NCBI GenBank assembly: GCA_949841465.1
Contig: CATKZW010000016.1
Location: forward strand, 1 to 56,743
Source of the DNA: an uncultured Oscillospiraceae bacterium
GTDB taxonomy: Bacteria > Bacillota > Clostridia > Oscillospirales > Oscillospiraceae
Length of the DNA stretch: 56,743 nt
Reading direction: 5' to 3'
The notes under the pieces were generated by a model, which was not told where the DNA came from, did no database searches, and saw nothing but the letters and a program-made list of their open reading frames with translations. The position numbers and the translations under genes are program-made. Positions 15,895 to 25,571 of this stretch are shown one piece after another. Every line of letters begins with the position of its first letter. Position 1 is the first letter of the stretch.

Positions 15895-17202
15895 TTATGG
15901 GTTGCTCAGCGCCGCGTCCTGGAGCTCGTCAAAGGCCGCCATGCACTCGTCCACCGACGCGCCGCCCAGCAGCAGCCGCACGATCTGGCAGGTATTTCCC
16001 CACTGCTCCACGTTCATCCCCGCGTTGGAGCCCAGCACATAGACCCCCTCCTCAATCCTGTCGTTGAGGGGCTTCAGGGCGGGCACGCACTCCACCTTGA
16101 CGTTTTTGGAGGGGGAGATCACCCGGTTGGTCTCCGAATAGAGCTTCAGCGCCTCGTCGGAGGTAATGACGTCCAGCATCTTCATGGCGTCTTGGGCATG
16201 CTCCCCGCCGGAGCACACGGCCCACCCGGTCATGGGCATCACCGGCATCTGCCCCCGGCTGCTGGGGAAGCCGATGACCTCCATGGTGAAGTCTGTCTTG
16301 CCATAGGCGGTCTCCGTGTTCGCCGCGCCCCAGTAGGCCATGACGATGGGGGTTTTCCCCGCCAGGAAGTCGGGCCCCTCCGCCTCGATGGCCTCGCTGA
16401 CCAGGGCCTTTTCTGCGTCAATATACCCCCGGTCGATAAGCGTCTGCAGGAATTCAAAGCCGGGGCGCATATAGTCGCTGTACCTCGCCTCCCCGCTGTT
16501 GAGGGCCTCGATCTCCGCCTGGGTATTTCCGCCGTTGTACAGATCGGCGTAGGCCTGGGCCAGGACGAAGGTCTCCAGCCACCAGCGGTTGGCGCCGATG
16601 GGGGTGTCAATGCCGTTTTCCTGGAACACCCGGCAGCACTCCAAAAACTCCTCCGGCGTCTCCGGCAGGTCCAGGCCGTATTGGTCGAACAGGTCCTTGT
16701 TGACGAACAGGCCGTAGGCCACCACCTCCTGGGGGATGGCCACCAGCTTCCCGTCCACCGTGTTGGCGGTGCGGATGATCTCCCGCAGGTTTTTCGCGCT
16801 GTCCAGCCCCGACAGGTCCTCCAGCACACCCTCCGCCCCCAGCGCCAGGATGGTGTCCGGGTTGAGCAGGTACAGGTCGTCCATGTTGTTCCGGGCCCGG
16901 TCCAGGCATACGTCGTCGTAGGTTTTGTCCTGGTAATCCTCCGCCGTATAGGTCCGGTACATCATGGTGATGCCCAGCGCCTCCTCCGCCATGGCCACCG
17001 TCAGGTCCGACGCGGTCCGGGCCACATTCTCTGCGTTAGGGTCGATCTTCTCCATGGGGCTGAACAGGTTCACCGTCCGTTTTTCCCCGTCCTCCTGGGA
17101 CACAAGGTTTTTGGGCCCCCCGCCCCCGCAGGCCGCCAGAGACAGCGCCGTCAGCGCCGCCAAAAGGGCCGGTATCCATCTGTGCTTTCCTGCCGTATTC
17201 AT
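15895..17202 (-). CDS. Extracellular solute-binding lipoprotein (ABC sugar-type, family 1)
   Basis: 435 aa. The signal peptide has a basic start, a hydrophobic core and the lipobox LAAC with C25 as the lipid-anchored residue, followed by a GGGG linker. The rest is the two-lobed periplasmic-binding fold of sugar-type ABC transporters (KTPIVMAYWGA and GNTCQIVRLLLGG regions). ATG 17202 follows AGGAGGAAACAGG and overlaps the kinase stop (ATGA), so it is translated with the kinase. No permease or ATPase gene is adjacent; it may serve as the ligand receptor for the kinase rather than for transport. Ligand unknown. Confidence 0.87.
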   Translation of the reverse strand: MNTAGKHRWIPALLAALTALSLAACGGGGPKNLVSQEDGEKRTVNLFSPMEKIDPNAENVARTASDLTVAMAEEALGITMMYRTYTAEDYQDKTYDDVCLDRARNNMDDLYLLNPDTILALGAEGVLEDLSGLDSAKNLREIIRTANTVDGKLVAIPQEVVAYGLFVNKDLFDQYGLDLPETPEEFLECCRVFQENGIDTPIGANRWWLETFVLAQAYADLYNGGNTQAEIEALNSGEARYSDYMRPGFEFLQTLIDRGYIDAEKALVSEAIEAEGPDFLAGKTPIVMAYWGAANTETAYGKTDFTMEVIGFPSSRGQMPVMPMTGWAVCSGGEHAQDAMKMLDVITSDEALKLYSETNRVISPSKNVKVECVPALKPLNDRIEEGVYVLGSNAGMNVEQWGNTCQIVRLLLGGASVDECMAAFDELQDAALSNP

Positions 17203-19757
17203 CCTGTTTCCTCCTGTTTTCCGCATTGCTTGACGGCCTGCTTCAAAAGCTCCATGCTTAAAGGCTTGGGCACGTGGGCGTTCATCCCGGCGCTCAGCGC
17301 GGCCTTTTCGTCCTCGGCAAAGGCGTTGGCCGTCATGGCGATGATGGGGATGCGCCCCGCGTCCTCCCGGTCCAGGGCCCGGATGGTCCGGGCCGCCTCG
17401 TGGCCGCCCATCACCGGCATCTGGACGTCCATCAGGATGGCGTCGAACTCGCCCGGCGCCGAATTTTGAAAGCGCTCCACCGCCAGCTGTCCGTTGACGG
17501 CGATCTCGCAGGAGGCCCCCTCCAGCTCCAAAAGCTCCGTCAGAATTTCCGCGTTGATCTCGTTATCCTCCGCGGCCAGGAAGTGCATCCCGGCCAGGCC
17601 GCCGTCCTCCTCCGGTTCCGGCCCAGCAGCCCTGTCCGCGCCGTCCCACAGCTCTCCGGCCTTTGCCCGGAGGGCGGAGACAAAAAACGGCTTGGTGAGT
17701 ACGTCCGTGCGGCCCAGCCGCAGCGCCTCCTGGGTCCCCTCCGCGTCCAGCTCCGCCAGGATCAGGAGGGGCACAGACTCCGGAAGGGCCTCCCGCAGCG
17801 CCCCGGCTCCCTGGAGGCCGAAGTCCTCCCAGTCCAGCAGGGCCAGCTGGCACTCCCCGCCGCCCAGGGCCTCCAGTGCTTCCTCCACTGTGGAGCAGGC
17901 GTCCAGCCGGACCCCCGTGCCCTCCATGAGGGCCGCCATGCTCTCCCGGTTTTCCCGGTCCTTCGCCGCTGCCAGGATGCGGGAGACGCCCCGCTGGGCC
18001 CAGAACTGTCGGTCCGCCTCCTCCAGAATACGCAGCTCCAGCTCTACCCGGAACAGGGAGCCCCGGTCTACCTCGCTGAACACCTCGATGGTCCCGCCCA
18101 TCAGCTCCACAATGCTCTTGGTGATGGCCATGCCCAGGCCGGTGCCCTGCACCTTGTTGGTGGTGCTGTTCTCCGCCCGGGTGAATGCGTCGAAGATGGT
18201 CTCCAAATACTCCGGCGTCATGCCGTAGCCGTTGTCCTCCACCTCAATACGGATATGCTCATACTGGCTGGAGCGCTGCTTGAGGCCGATGATGCGCAGC
18301 CGGATCCAGCCGCCCTCCGGTGTGTACTTCACGGCGTTAGAGAGCAGGTTAATCAGAATCTGGTCGATCCTGGTGGCGTCCCCCACCAGGTACTCGTGCC
18401 GGATTCCCGTCACCTCCAAATGGAAGTCCTGCCTCTTGTCCCTGGCCATGGGCTGGATGATGGCCTCCACGGAGGAGATCACGTCGTTAAGGGCGAACTT
18501 CTCCAGGTTGAGCACCACCTTCCCGCTCTCGATCTTGGAGACATCCAGGATGTCGTTGATGAGACTGAGCAGATGCTGCCCGGAGGCCGTGATTTTTTTT
18601 GTGTACTCCCGCACCTTGGCCGGATTCTCTGCGTCCCTTGCCAAAAGGGTGGTAAAGCCCAGCACGGCGTTCATGGGGGTGCGGATGTCGTGGGACATAT
18701 TGGACAGAAACGTGGTCTTTGACTTGCTGGCAATCTGCGCGGCCTGCAGGGCCTCGGCCAGCTGCTGGCTGTGGAGCCGCCGCTCCTCCTCCCGCTCCCG
18801 GCGCAGCTTGTCCTGCTGCCTCCAGTTCAGGTAATAAAGGGCGATGCACAGGGAAAACGCCGCCAGCAGGGAGGCAATGACGGTTATGATGCTCTGGTTG
18901 ACGGTGCGCCCCTCCTGCTGGATGGCCTCTACCGGCACATAGCCTACCAGGAAGATGGTTCCGCCGTTCACCGACCACATATAGTTGAGGGCCTGGACCT
19001 CCCGGATGTTGTGATAAAACAGGATGTTCCGCCCGGCACTCAGGCACTCGTCCACCTCCGCCCGGATCTCCGGTTCCTGAATATCGTTTGCCCGGTAGAA
19101 ATCCGTCAGGTTCAAATGCCCTGCGCTGCGCTGTCCCATTCCCTTGGGCTTCAGGACGAACCGCTGGCTCTCCGCGTCCATGATATACAGCGACGCCTGC
19201 TTGTTGTAAAATCCGTCCGGCAGGGACCGGTCAATGGCGTCGTAGATATACTCGGCGTAAAGGGTGCCCAGCTCCCGTCCGTCCCGCTGGATGGGGCATT
19301 TTATGGTGTAGGACCAGGTCCCCATATAATTTAGATAGGATTGGGAGACCGGCAGGCCGAAAACCGTTTTCCCTGCGGAAAAGTCCAGGTCCTCCTCGGT
19401 GAACAGCTCCCCGGTGTTAGAGACTCCCTCCGTCTTCCCGGACAGGATCAGCGACAGCTTTGACATCGTCTGATTCTTCTCGTAGGCGCGGATATACGCC
19501 TCAGGATCCTCCACCCGGGCGATCTCCTGGGCGATCAGCGTCTGGAATTCCGCCTCGCTGCGCAGAATCGCCTCAATGGTGCTCTGAATCAGGTCCAGGC
19601 TTTCGCTCAGGTTCTGGATGGCGGCCTCGGACATTTCTTTGGCGGTCCTGCGGGACACGACCAATACGATCGTCCCAAAAATGCAAAAAATGACTATAAT
19701 AGAAAGGAGCAGAGAAAATTCTCTCCGTTTTTTCTGCTTATTCGTTGTTTCTTTCAT
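17199..19757 (-). CDS. Hybrid histidine kinase with two receiver domains
   Basis: 852-aa membrane sensor. Order: membrane helix about 14-35, a large extracytoplasmic (dCache-like) sensor to about 290, second membrane helix about 290-313, coiled coil, HisKA with phosphoacceptor SNMSHDIRTPMNAVLGF, HATPase_c (N box ILINLLSNAVKYT, G boxes VEDNGYGM and GTGLGMAI), then two receiver-like modules. The first (starting VSRILAAAKD) lacks the N-terminal acidic pair and is probably a non-phosphorylated pseudo-receiver; the second has AAEDNEIN, the phosphoacceptor in ILMDVQMPVMGG and the TANAFAEDEK/PKP end. No separate DNA-binding regulator is adjacent, so the output partner is unknown. Start ATG 19757 with GGAG at spacing about 7. 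Confidence 0.9.
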   Translation of the reverse strand: MKETTNKQKKRREFSLLLSIIVIFCIFGTIVLVVSRRTAKEMSEAAIQNLSESLDLIQSTIEAILRSEAEFQTLIAQEIARVEDPEAYIRAYEKNQTMSKLSLILSGKTEGVSNTGELFTEEDLDFSAGKTVFGLPVSQSYLNYMGTWSYTIKCPIQRDGRELGTLYAEYIYDAIDRSLPDGFYNKQASLYIMDAESQRFVLKPKGMGQRSAGHLNLTDFYRANDIQEPEIRAEVDECLSAGRNILFYHNIREVQALNYMWSVNGGTIFLVGYVPVEAIQQEGRTVNQSIITVIASLLAAFSLCIALYYLNWRQQDKLRREREEERRLHSQQLAEALQAAQIASKSKTTFLSNMSHDIRTPMNAVLGFTTLLARDAENPAKVREYTKKITASGQHLLSLINDILDVSKIESGKVVLNLEKFALNDVISSVEAIIQPMARDKRQDFHLEVTGIRHEYLVGDATRIDQILINLLSNAVKYTPEGGWIRLRIIGLKQRSSQYEHIRIEVEDNGYGMTPEYLETIFDAFTRAENSTTNKVQGTGLGMAITKSIVELMGGTIEVFSEVDRGSLFRVELELRILEEADRQFWAQRGVSRILAAAKDRENRESMAALMEGTGVRLDACSTVEEALEALGGGECQLALLDWEDFGLQGAGALREALPESVPLLILAELDAEGTQEALRLGRTDVLTKPFFVSALRAKAGELWDGADRAAGPEPEEDGGLAGMHFLAAEDNEINAEILTELLELEGASCEIAVNGQLAVERFQNSAPGEFDAILMDVQMPVMGGHEAARTIRALDREDAGRIPIIAMTANAFAEDEKAALSAGMNAHVPKPLSMELLKQAVKQCGKQEETG

Positions 19758-19850
19758 TGACAGTCTCCATTTCGGTGTTTTGGGGGATATGCGGCCCCAA
19801 CGAAAAATACCTGTCAGTTCTGCGGCGGCCGGTGTGCCGGCTGCTACTAC

Positions 19851-19880
19851 ATTATACTATTCTCTTCCTTTGGGTGTCAA
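19851..19880 (-). promoter_or_regulatory. Promoter of the hybrid kinase operon
   Basis: Minus strand TTGACA (19880-19875), 18-bp spacer, TATAAT (19856-19851). Both hexamers match the consensus exactly; about 90 nt of leader precede the kinase gene. Confidence 0.85.
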
Positions 19881-19910
19881 TAGCCGTCAGACAGCGCGGC
19901 ATCCAGCCGC

Positions 19911-19936
19911 AAGGGGATGCCTTTCGGCATCCCCTT
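19911..19936. terminator. Hairpin between the DUF4132 gene and the kinase operon
   Basis: Perfect 11-bp stem AAGGGGATGCC/GGCATCCCCTT with a TTTC loop. There is only a short T-run on either side, so it could be a modest terminator for the six-gene minus-strand operon ending at 20073 or a processing hairpin. Confidence 0.5.
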
Positions 19937-20072
19937 TGCCCGCAGGCGCATGAATCAGTTGTTCTTTCATATAAATATGCGTTTGATGAAAATCAGTGCA
20001 TGCCTCAAATTGAAAATAAAGCGTTGGTCTCTTACTTCACCTGTTGCGCTTGAAAAGGCGGCGTCAGGTTGA

Positions 20073-23000
20073 TTACTTTTTCGTTTTCCACTCAGGGTCA
20101 GCTTCTGTGGAGGACGCGGTGGCCCGCTCCAGCTGATAGACGATCTCACTGTAATAGCGGGGCGGGACATCTCCCAGGGCAAACGTGTTTTCTGCCGTTG
20201 GAGTATCGTAGCAATAGCTGCCCCGCTTTACAGTGCCTGAGCGGTAGAACGCGGCTTCGTATACGGTTACTGTGTCGTTCTCGCCTCCCACATAACAGCC
20301 AGAGAAGCGCAGTTCCACGCCCATGTTCAGGGCGGCATCCTCCCGGTAGAAGGTGTAGAAGATGCCGGCATCCTCCACACTGCCGCGATACCAGCCCAGC
20401 CCCTGCAGCTTTCCGGACAGGGACAGCCCATTGAGCATCTTCCCGCCGAAGCGCTCCAGGCTGCGGGCCTGCTTTGTGCCGGGCTCCAGGCAATACACCG
20501 GCCGGCTCAGCTGGGGGATGCTCTGGGTGATTTCGTAGTCCTCAAGCTGCTGCTTCCAGGCCTCCAGCGTGTCACTGTCCAACTCTATCGGGTGCGCTAA
20601 ACCGATCTGGGCGTTGTCGGGGAGCTGGTATTCCTCCTCATCCACCGTGTTGAAGGAACCGTCCTCCATATAGCGGAAGGTGGTTTGCAGCTCGCCGTCC
20701 AGGTAAATGCCCCAGATCAGGCTTATGGCAAACTGGTGCATGATCGGATTTCCCACAAAAAGCGCCCGCCAGGCGTCCGTACTCCAGCAACGCAGGGCAG
20801 AGAGGGCGGCCTCCAGCCGAGCCTTCTGGGTCGTGACCGTGGTCTTGATCTGCTTCTTCATCAATTTGAACTCGCTGTATGCGGCGTCTGCCTTCTCCGC
20901 GTCGTCGGTTTTACCGGGGGCGGGGAGATTTTTTACCGACTTGCCCGCATCATTGGTGATCTCCAGCTCCAGCGTTGGAGTCAGGCAGACAGTAAAGCTG
21001 CGGGGGCCATAATCGAACACACGCTTTCCGTCGGCGGCAAAGCCCAGGTCGGGGACGATGCGGTCGGCCAGCTCCTCGGAGGTGATGCCCAGCTCCTTGG
21101 CGGTGCTGTTCAGGGCCTGGCCCGCGGCCGTCTTGACCTGGCGGAACTTAAACTTCCGGGAGATGGAGTCCACCGTCAGCAGCGCCGCCGGATCAGAGCT
21201 GAGGGCCAGGGCGGTCACTGCGTCGCAGGCGATGGCGCCCCGGGCGTGCTGGGGCCAGTCATGGATGGCCCGGGTGAGCTTGGGGGTCATGGAGGGGCCG
21301 CCAAAGGCCGCCGCGAAGGGAAGCACCCACTTGGTCTTGCTCTGAGCGCCCTCCGCCAGCCATTTCTCATAGACCTCATGGGCCAGCAGCGACAGATCGG
21401 CTTCATTGAGGTCCCTGGCCATCTCAGCGGCGGTCTCACTGCGGCCAATCCGCCCCAAATCGCAGTAGGCGACCATCAGGGCGGCCCGGCGGTCCTCGCT
21501 GGCCTCGCTGCCGTCTTTGAGGTGTATTGTGGGCAGGGGAGTGTCCAAAATCCACTGTATTCTTCTTTTTCTGCCACCCTTCAACACGCGGGCGGCTAGT
21601 TCATCCGGGCTCTCAGAGGGAGCCTCACCAGGGGCGGCAGCCTGCCCCAGGGCATTTTGGATGGCGTCCACCACCTTGGCGCTCTTTTCGACGGCCAGCG
21701 CTTTCTCCAGCGCGGGGCGCAGGGCATCGCCCAGCTTACGGCTGACGCCCACCGCCAGAAGCCGCTCCGCCGCCTTTTTGCTCTTGAGCATTCGGGCAAA
21801 GTCCTCGGCCCAGTCCTCATGGGTGGGGAGGATGGTCAGGAGCAGCTCCTGAATCTGTTTGGAGGAGTCTCCGACAGAGTCCAAAAGGCCTGCCTTGGCC
21901 TCGTTGGCACAGGTATCAACCTTCGTCAGGTCGTCCAGGGCTGAGATGGCCGTGTGCCGGGCGAACACGCCCCCGGACTTTGCGGAGACGCACAGCTCTT
22001 TGACATACTCGGGCCGGCTGACGGCGGAGGACACACCGTTACGGATATTGACCTTGATGCTGTCCACATAAGACGAGTCATGGAGCATATCAAAGATCTG
22101 CAGAAGCTGAGGGATGGGCAGGCCCTGTTCCAGCAGGGCGCTGGACAGCGTGTTGATGTCTTTCTCGTTGATGGAGGTTCCGCCCTGACGCAGAGCGCTG
22201 CCCAATGCGCGTGCCCTCAGGGGCAGACCCAAAACCACAGCACAGCGGCAGGCAAAGTTGTCCCATCCGGCCAGAACCCGGTAATTGAAGACCATATTGG
22301 CGGGCTGAGTGGGGTAAATATAGGGGGAGGCCGTGACGGCTGCCAGCTGGCTGGCGGTGCTTTCCAGGCTCCCGGTATCGGTCAGATAGGCCCGCAGCTC
22401 CGTTTTGCCGGACTGTACATACTTCTCCAGATGGGTAATGATTTTCTCTTCTGCGGAGCTGTCGGTGCTGTCCGAAAGCAGTGTGCACAAAACCTCGTAC
22501 TGCTTGGCGTCGGACAGCTGCTTGGCCAACGCCAGGCCGCTGCGGCACTGGCTGGCAATTCCTCTCTTATCCGCATAGCTGATCGGGCTGCGGCACAGCG
22601 CCAGCAGCAGGATGGCGGGACCGCCGGGCAGGTCCTGCGTCAGGACGGAACGCTGTTCCATAAAATACTGGTGGGGCGCAGTACGCAGGAGGGCGTCCAG
22701 CAGGGGCATGGGGTTGAGGGCTAAATATACCCGCACGGCGCAGCGGGCCCGGGGGTCCTGCCGCTGGGCCAGAAAAGAGGCTGTCCCAAGTAATTTGGTG
22801 AGATAGGGATCAGAGGCTTTGGCGGTCAGGGCGCTGTGGGCGTCGTTGGCACAGCGGACGGAGGACAGGAAGGGCAGCGGAGCTTTGGGGTCGCCTTTCC
22901 GAATGTATTCGATCAACAGCTCACGATCCCCCTGAGACAGGGCAGGGGCAGTATTGACCAGGGAATTCACATTGCTTCGGAGCAGGAGCTCCGCCTGACG

Positions 23001-23600
23001 GTCCACCAGAGAGCTCTTGCCCAGCAGCTTTTTCAGAAAGCGGGGCTTTTCCTGACCGGCGCTGCACAGCAGCATGCCCGCCAGAAAGATTTTCATATTG
23101 GCGGATTGAGAGCCGCCCAGCTCCTGCGCCGCCTCCAGTGTTTCCGGTTCGGTGCGGGCCAGCTGGTGGAGCCAGGCGGTTTCTTCGCTCAGCGGTCCTT
23201 GTATCTGAACAAGGTTCTCTGCCTCCATGGCAGCAACCGCAGGTTTGCCCAGCAGATCAATGAGGTTTGAACGATCCCAGAGCTTCTTCCTGATGTATCT
23301 GCCGCGCCCCAGGGGAGCGATGGCGGTACTCTTGCCGATGGCCCAGTACAGCTTGACGTACCGGGAGGCCAGGGCAGGCCCCTGGCTTTCGAGAATTTTC
23401 TCCAGCCAGTTGACAGGCTCGCTCAGCTGCTGCCAGCCCAGGACGCTGAAGTCCTGGGGCTCGGCTCTCTTCAAAAGGGCGTCGTCGCAGGTCTCGGCAG
23501 TCAGGTATTCCAAAGCCAGTGCCTGGTTGTTGGGGGAAAAGCCCAGGGACGTCACCAGTTCCTTCAGTTTGTCCGCCTGGCTGCTGCGCGTCGTGTTCAT
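20073..23600 (-). CDS. Large DUF4132-family protein (YehI/MolR-like)
   Basis: 1175-aa, mostly helical protein. The N-terminal two thirds read as HEAT-like helical repeats (for example ARHTAISALDDLTKV and AKVVDAIQNALGQA), and the C-terminal part (from about residue 880) has the aromatic-rich DUF4132 region ending in GLGWYRGSVEDAGIFYTFYR. E. coli YehI, once called a molybdate-metabolism regulator, belongs to this family; its biochemical role is unknown. Here it is the last gene of a MoxR/VWA/SWIM/DUF5682 operon, the same neighbours as in E. coli. It probably acts as the large scaffold or client-binding part (inference). ATG 23600 follows AAGGAGGCATTCTG. Confidence 0.82.
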   Translation of the reverse strand: MNTTRSSQADKLKELVTSLGFSPNNQALALEYLTAETCDDALLKRAEPQDFSVLGWQQLSEPVNWLEKILESQGPALASRYVKLYWAIGKSTAIAPLGRGRYIRKKLWDRSNLIDLLGKPAVAAMEAENLVQIQGPLSEETAWLHQLARTEPETLEAAQELGGSQSANMKIFLAGMLLCSAGQEKPRFLKKLLGKSSLVDRQAELLLRSNVNSLVNTAPALSQGDRELLIEYIRKGDPKAPLPFLSSVRCANDAHSALTAKASDPYLTKLLGTASFLAQRQDPRARCAVRVYLALNPMPLLDALLRTAPHQYFMEQRSVLTQDLPGGPAILLLALCRSPISYADKRGIASQCRSGLALAKQLSDAKQYEVLCTLLSDSTDSSAEEKIITHLEKYVQSGKTELRAYLTDTGSLESTASQLAAVTASPYIYPTQPANMVFNYRVLAGWDNFACRCAVVLGLPLRARALGSALRQGGTSINEKDINTLSSALLEQGLPIPQLLQIFDMLHDSSYVDSIKVNIRNGVSSAVSRPEYVKELCVSAKSGGVFARHTAISALDDLTKVDTCANEAKAGLLDSVGDSSKQIQELLLTILPTHEDWAEDFARMLKSKKAAERLLAVGVSRKLGDALRPALEKALAVEKSAKVVDAIQNALGQAAAPGEAPSESPDELAARVLKGGRKRRIQWILDTPLPTIHLKDGSEASEDRRAALMVAYCDLGRIGRSETAAEMARDLNEADLSLLAHEVYEKWLAEGAQSKTKWVLPFAAAFGGPSMTPKLTRAIHDWPQHARGAIACDAVTALALSSDPAALLTVDSISRKFKFRQVKTAAGQALNSTAKELGITSEELADRIVPDLGFAADGKRVFDYGPRSFTVCLTPTLELEITNDAGKSVKNLPAPGKTDDAEKADAAYSEFKLMKKQIKTTVTTQKARLEAALSALRCWSTDAWRALFVGNPIMHQFAISLIWGIYLDGELQTTFRYMEDGSFNTVDEEEYQLPDNAQIGLAHPIELDSDTLEAWKQQLEDYEITQSIPQLSRPVYCLEPGTKQARSLERFGGKMLNGLSLSGKLQGLGWYRGSVEDAGIFYTFYREDAALNMGVELRFSGCYVGGENDTVTVYEAAFYRSGTVKRGSYCYDTPTAENTFALGDVPPRYYSEIVYQLERATASSTEADPEWKTKK

Positions 23601-23613
23601 CAGAATGCCTCCT

Positions 23614-23922
23614 TCATATCATTGACTGCCAGCGCTGGATGATCTGCTGCTCCTGCAGCTTCTCGCGGCAGAGCTGGATATATCGTTCCATGCGGCATAC
23701 CAACGCCGTCAGGGAGCGGTCGTCTTTTTTCACAGTGTGGGAGCGGGTGGAAAGAGCCTGCTCGATTTCGGACAGCAGCGTCCCGGCGGTGTGCAGGCCG
23801 CAGTCCTCGCAGGTGAGGGCCAGGGTGTGCAGACGCCGGGCCGCGGCGGGGCCGCCGGTGGAAAAGCCGGACTGCATCAGATCGGTAAGGGCCAGTTCCA
23901 TCTCATCTAAAAGCTCTGTCAT
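23614..23922 (-). CDS. Small helical protein of the MoxR/VWA operon, family not recognised
   Basis: 102 aa, all-helical appearance, with a Leu/Glu heptad pattern through residues 1-20 and 60-100 and two cysteines close together (TCEDCG). I do not recognise a family. Its ATG overlaps the stop of the SWIM gene (ATGA at 23922-23919) and the next gene follows 13 bp downstream, so it is a genuine part of the operon. There is no counterpart in the E. coli yeh set that I know of. It may be an adaptor between the SWIM and DUF4132 proteins; this is inference from position. Confidence 0.75.
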   Translation of the reverse strand: MTELLDEMELALTDLMQSGFSTGGPAAARRLHTLALTCEDCGLHTAGTLLSEIEQALSTRSHTVKKDDRSLTALVCRMERYIQLCREKLQEQQIIQRWQSMI

Positions 23923-25559
23923 GGAGCCTCACCCCATTCCGTGAAGAATTCGATGGGATAGAGCTTGAGCCGGTCGTCCTCCCGGTAGACGATTCCGAAA
24001 AAGACAGGGGAGGGACGAGACGCGCCCTTCAGGCTGTCCGCAAGCTGCTCCAGCCGGTTCACCACCTTGGCCTCCTCGTGCCTATAGCGCACCTCCAGCC
24101 ACAGATCCCGGCCCATGCCGTCCAGCAGCTGCATGGTAAACCGCTGCTGCACCGTGTCGTAGGGCTGCGGCTCACATCGCTGGGGGCGGACCACGGCCAG
24201 ACGTTCCCGCTCCGGTTTTTGAGGAGCGCCGCGCTCTTCAAAAAGCAGCGCGAAGTCGGTGTAGACGCAGTTCCCGGGATAGACACAGCCCGGATTGCAG
24301 GCGCTCAGCAGCGTGGCCTGGCATTGCTCCGTGGCCGACAGGTTCCCGGCGGGGGCCGCCTTTGCGCAGGTCAGATCCAGCGAGTGGTTCCAGGCCTGAT
24401 GAAGCGGGCAGGGCAGCCCCCAGGGGACGACCGCGGAGGAGCGGCGGGTCCCGCTCTCGTAAAAGGTGGGGCGGACATGGGTGAATGTGTAAAACTGGTG
24501 GGCGTCCCGTTCCCAAAAGTAATAGATCGTTCCGGCATAGCCGCTCCGCCCTGAGAACTCCCGCAGCCCAAGCAGATAGAGCTTGAGGCTGCCCACCGGC
24601 AGGTAATTGTCCCGAAAGGACCCGGCCAGGGAGGGGGCGGTCTCTTCATCTGCCGCCTCCAGTGCCGCGGCCAGACGGAAAGCGGCGGACAGGCGCTGGA
24701 GCAAAGCGGCGTCCCGATAGGCGGCCGACCGGGCGAAGTAGGCGGCGTACTCCCCGTGGAGGGCCCGCAGGGCCCGCTCCAGCTCCGGGAGCCTGGCGGT
24801 GTGGCACAGGGCGGCCATCCGCTCCACCGTCTCGCAAACGGTTGGCGGCATACGGCTCAGCCCGGCAGCCAGCTGGGCGGTCAGCGCCTCCTGGACCGCC
24901 TGACACACCCCCCGTACCGCCTCCAGATCCAGTGAAGGTCCGGCGGGCTGGTTGGCCTGCAAAAAGGCCGGGTCGGCAGCGCCCTCCTTCAGCTGCCAAT
25001 ACAGCAGCGCTTCGGCTTTATGAGGGCAGAAGGCCTTGCTGTGGCAGGTGCAGGTGCTATGCTCCAGCGGTTCCAGCAAGCGCACGGAAGCGGGCAGCCA
25101 GGGCATATCCACCGTGACCACGGAGGTCTCGGTGATCTCCGGTGCGCTGCCGCTCTGGTGGCGGAACAGGGCGGCGGCCAGCCGTTTGGTTCCCAGCTGC
25201 CTGACCAGCTTTTCCGAGGGATAGTCCCGAAGCTCCTGAAATGCCGGCTTGGATGGCGGAGCCGCGGCAGAGGGCCCGGCGTCAAGCTGCTGCTTCAGCC
25301 AGAGAATGGCTGTGATCCGGTGGCGGCAGACAGCGCTGCTGGGGCAGGAGCACCGGCTCTCCCCCAGTGGGGAGGTGATGAAACAGGCGACGTCGCCCAG
25401 CCTGACTGTCACGCCGTCCTGCTCCAACACAGCCTCCGGCGGGGCCGGGGCGGCCAGATCCTTTTTCGCCCGATTGACTGTGCCTTTGTTGCAAAGACCG
25501 ATGAGATAGTCCTCGTCGGCAGCCGCCAAGGCGGCGGATAAGTTGTCCGGCAGTTGCAT
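23919..25559 (-). CDS. Double SWIM zinc-finger protein (YehQ-like)
   Basis: 546 aa with two SWIM motifs of the form CxC-x5-CxH: C70, C72, C78, H80 (RCSCPSSAVCRH) and C170, C172, C178, H180 (TCTCHSKAFCPH). SWIM fingers bind zinc and mediate protein or nucleic acid contacts. The remainder is Arg/Glu-rich helical sequence followed by a beta-rich C-terminal domain. Position between the VWA gene and the DUF4132 gene matches YehQ of E. coli. Start ATG 25559, 12 bp after the VWA stop, with GGAGGCGGATCT before it. Two SWIM motifs spaced exactly 100 residues apart are distinctive. Confidence 0.82.
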   Translation of the reverse strand: MQLPDNLSAALAAADEDYLIGLCNKGTVNRAKKDLAAPAPPEAVLEQDGVTVRLGDVACFITSPLGESRCSCPSSAVCRHRITAILWLKQQLDAGPSAAAPPSKPAFQELRDYPSEKLVRQLGTKRLAAALFRHQSGSAPEITETSVVTVDMPWLPASVRLLEPLEHSTCTCHSKAFCPHKAEALLYWQLKEGAADPAFLQANQPAGPSLDLEAVRGVCQAVQEALTAQLAAGLSRMPPTVCETVERMAALCHTARLPELERALRALHGEYAAYFARSAAYRDAALLQRLSAAFRLAAALEAADEETAPSLAGSFRDNYLPVGSLKLYLLGLREFSGRSGYAGTIYYFWERDAHQFYTFTHVRPTFYESGTRRSSAVVPWGLPCPLHQAWNHSLDLTCAKAAPAGNLSATEQCQATLLSACNPGCVYPGNCVYTDFALLFEERGAPQKPERERLAVVRPQRCEPQPYDTVQQRFTMQLLDGMGRDLWLEVRYRHEEAKVVNRLEQLADSLKGASRPSPVFFGIVYREDDRLKLYPIEFFTEWGEAP

Positions 25560-25571
25560 AGATCCGCCTCC

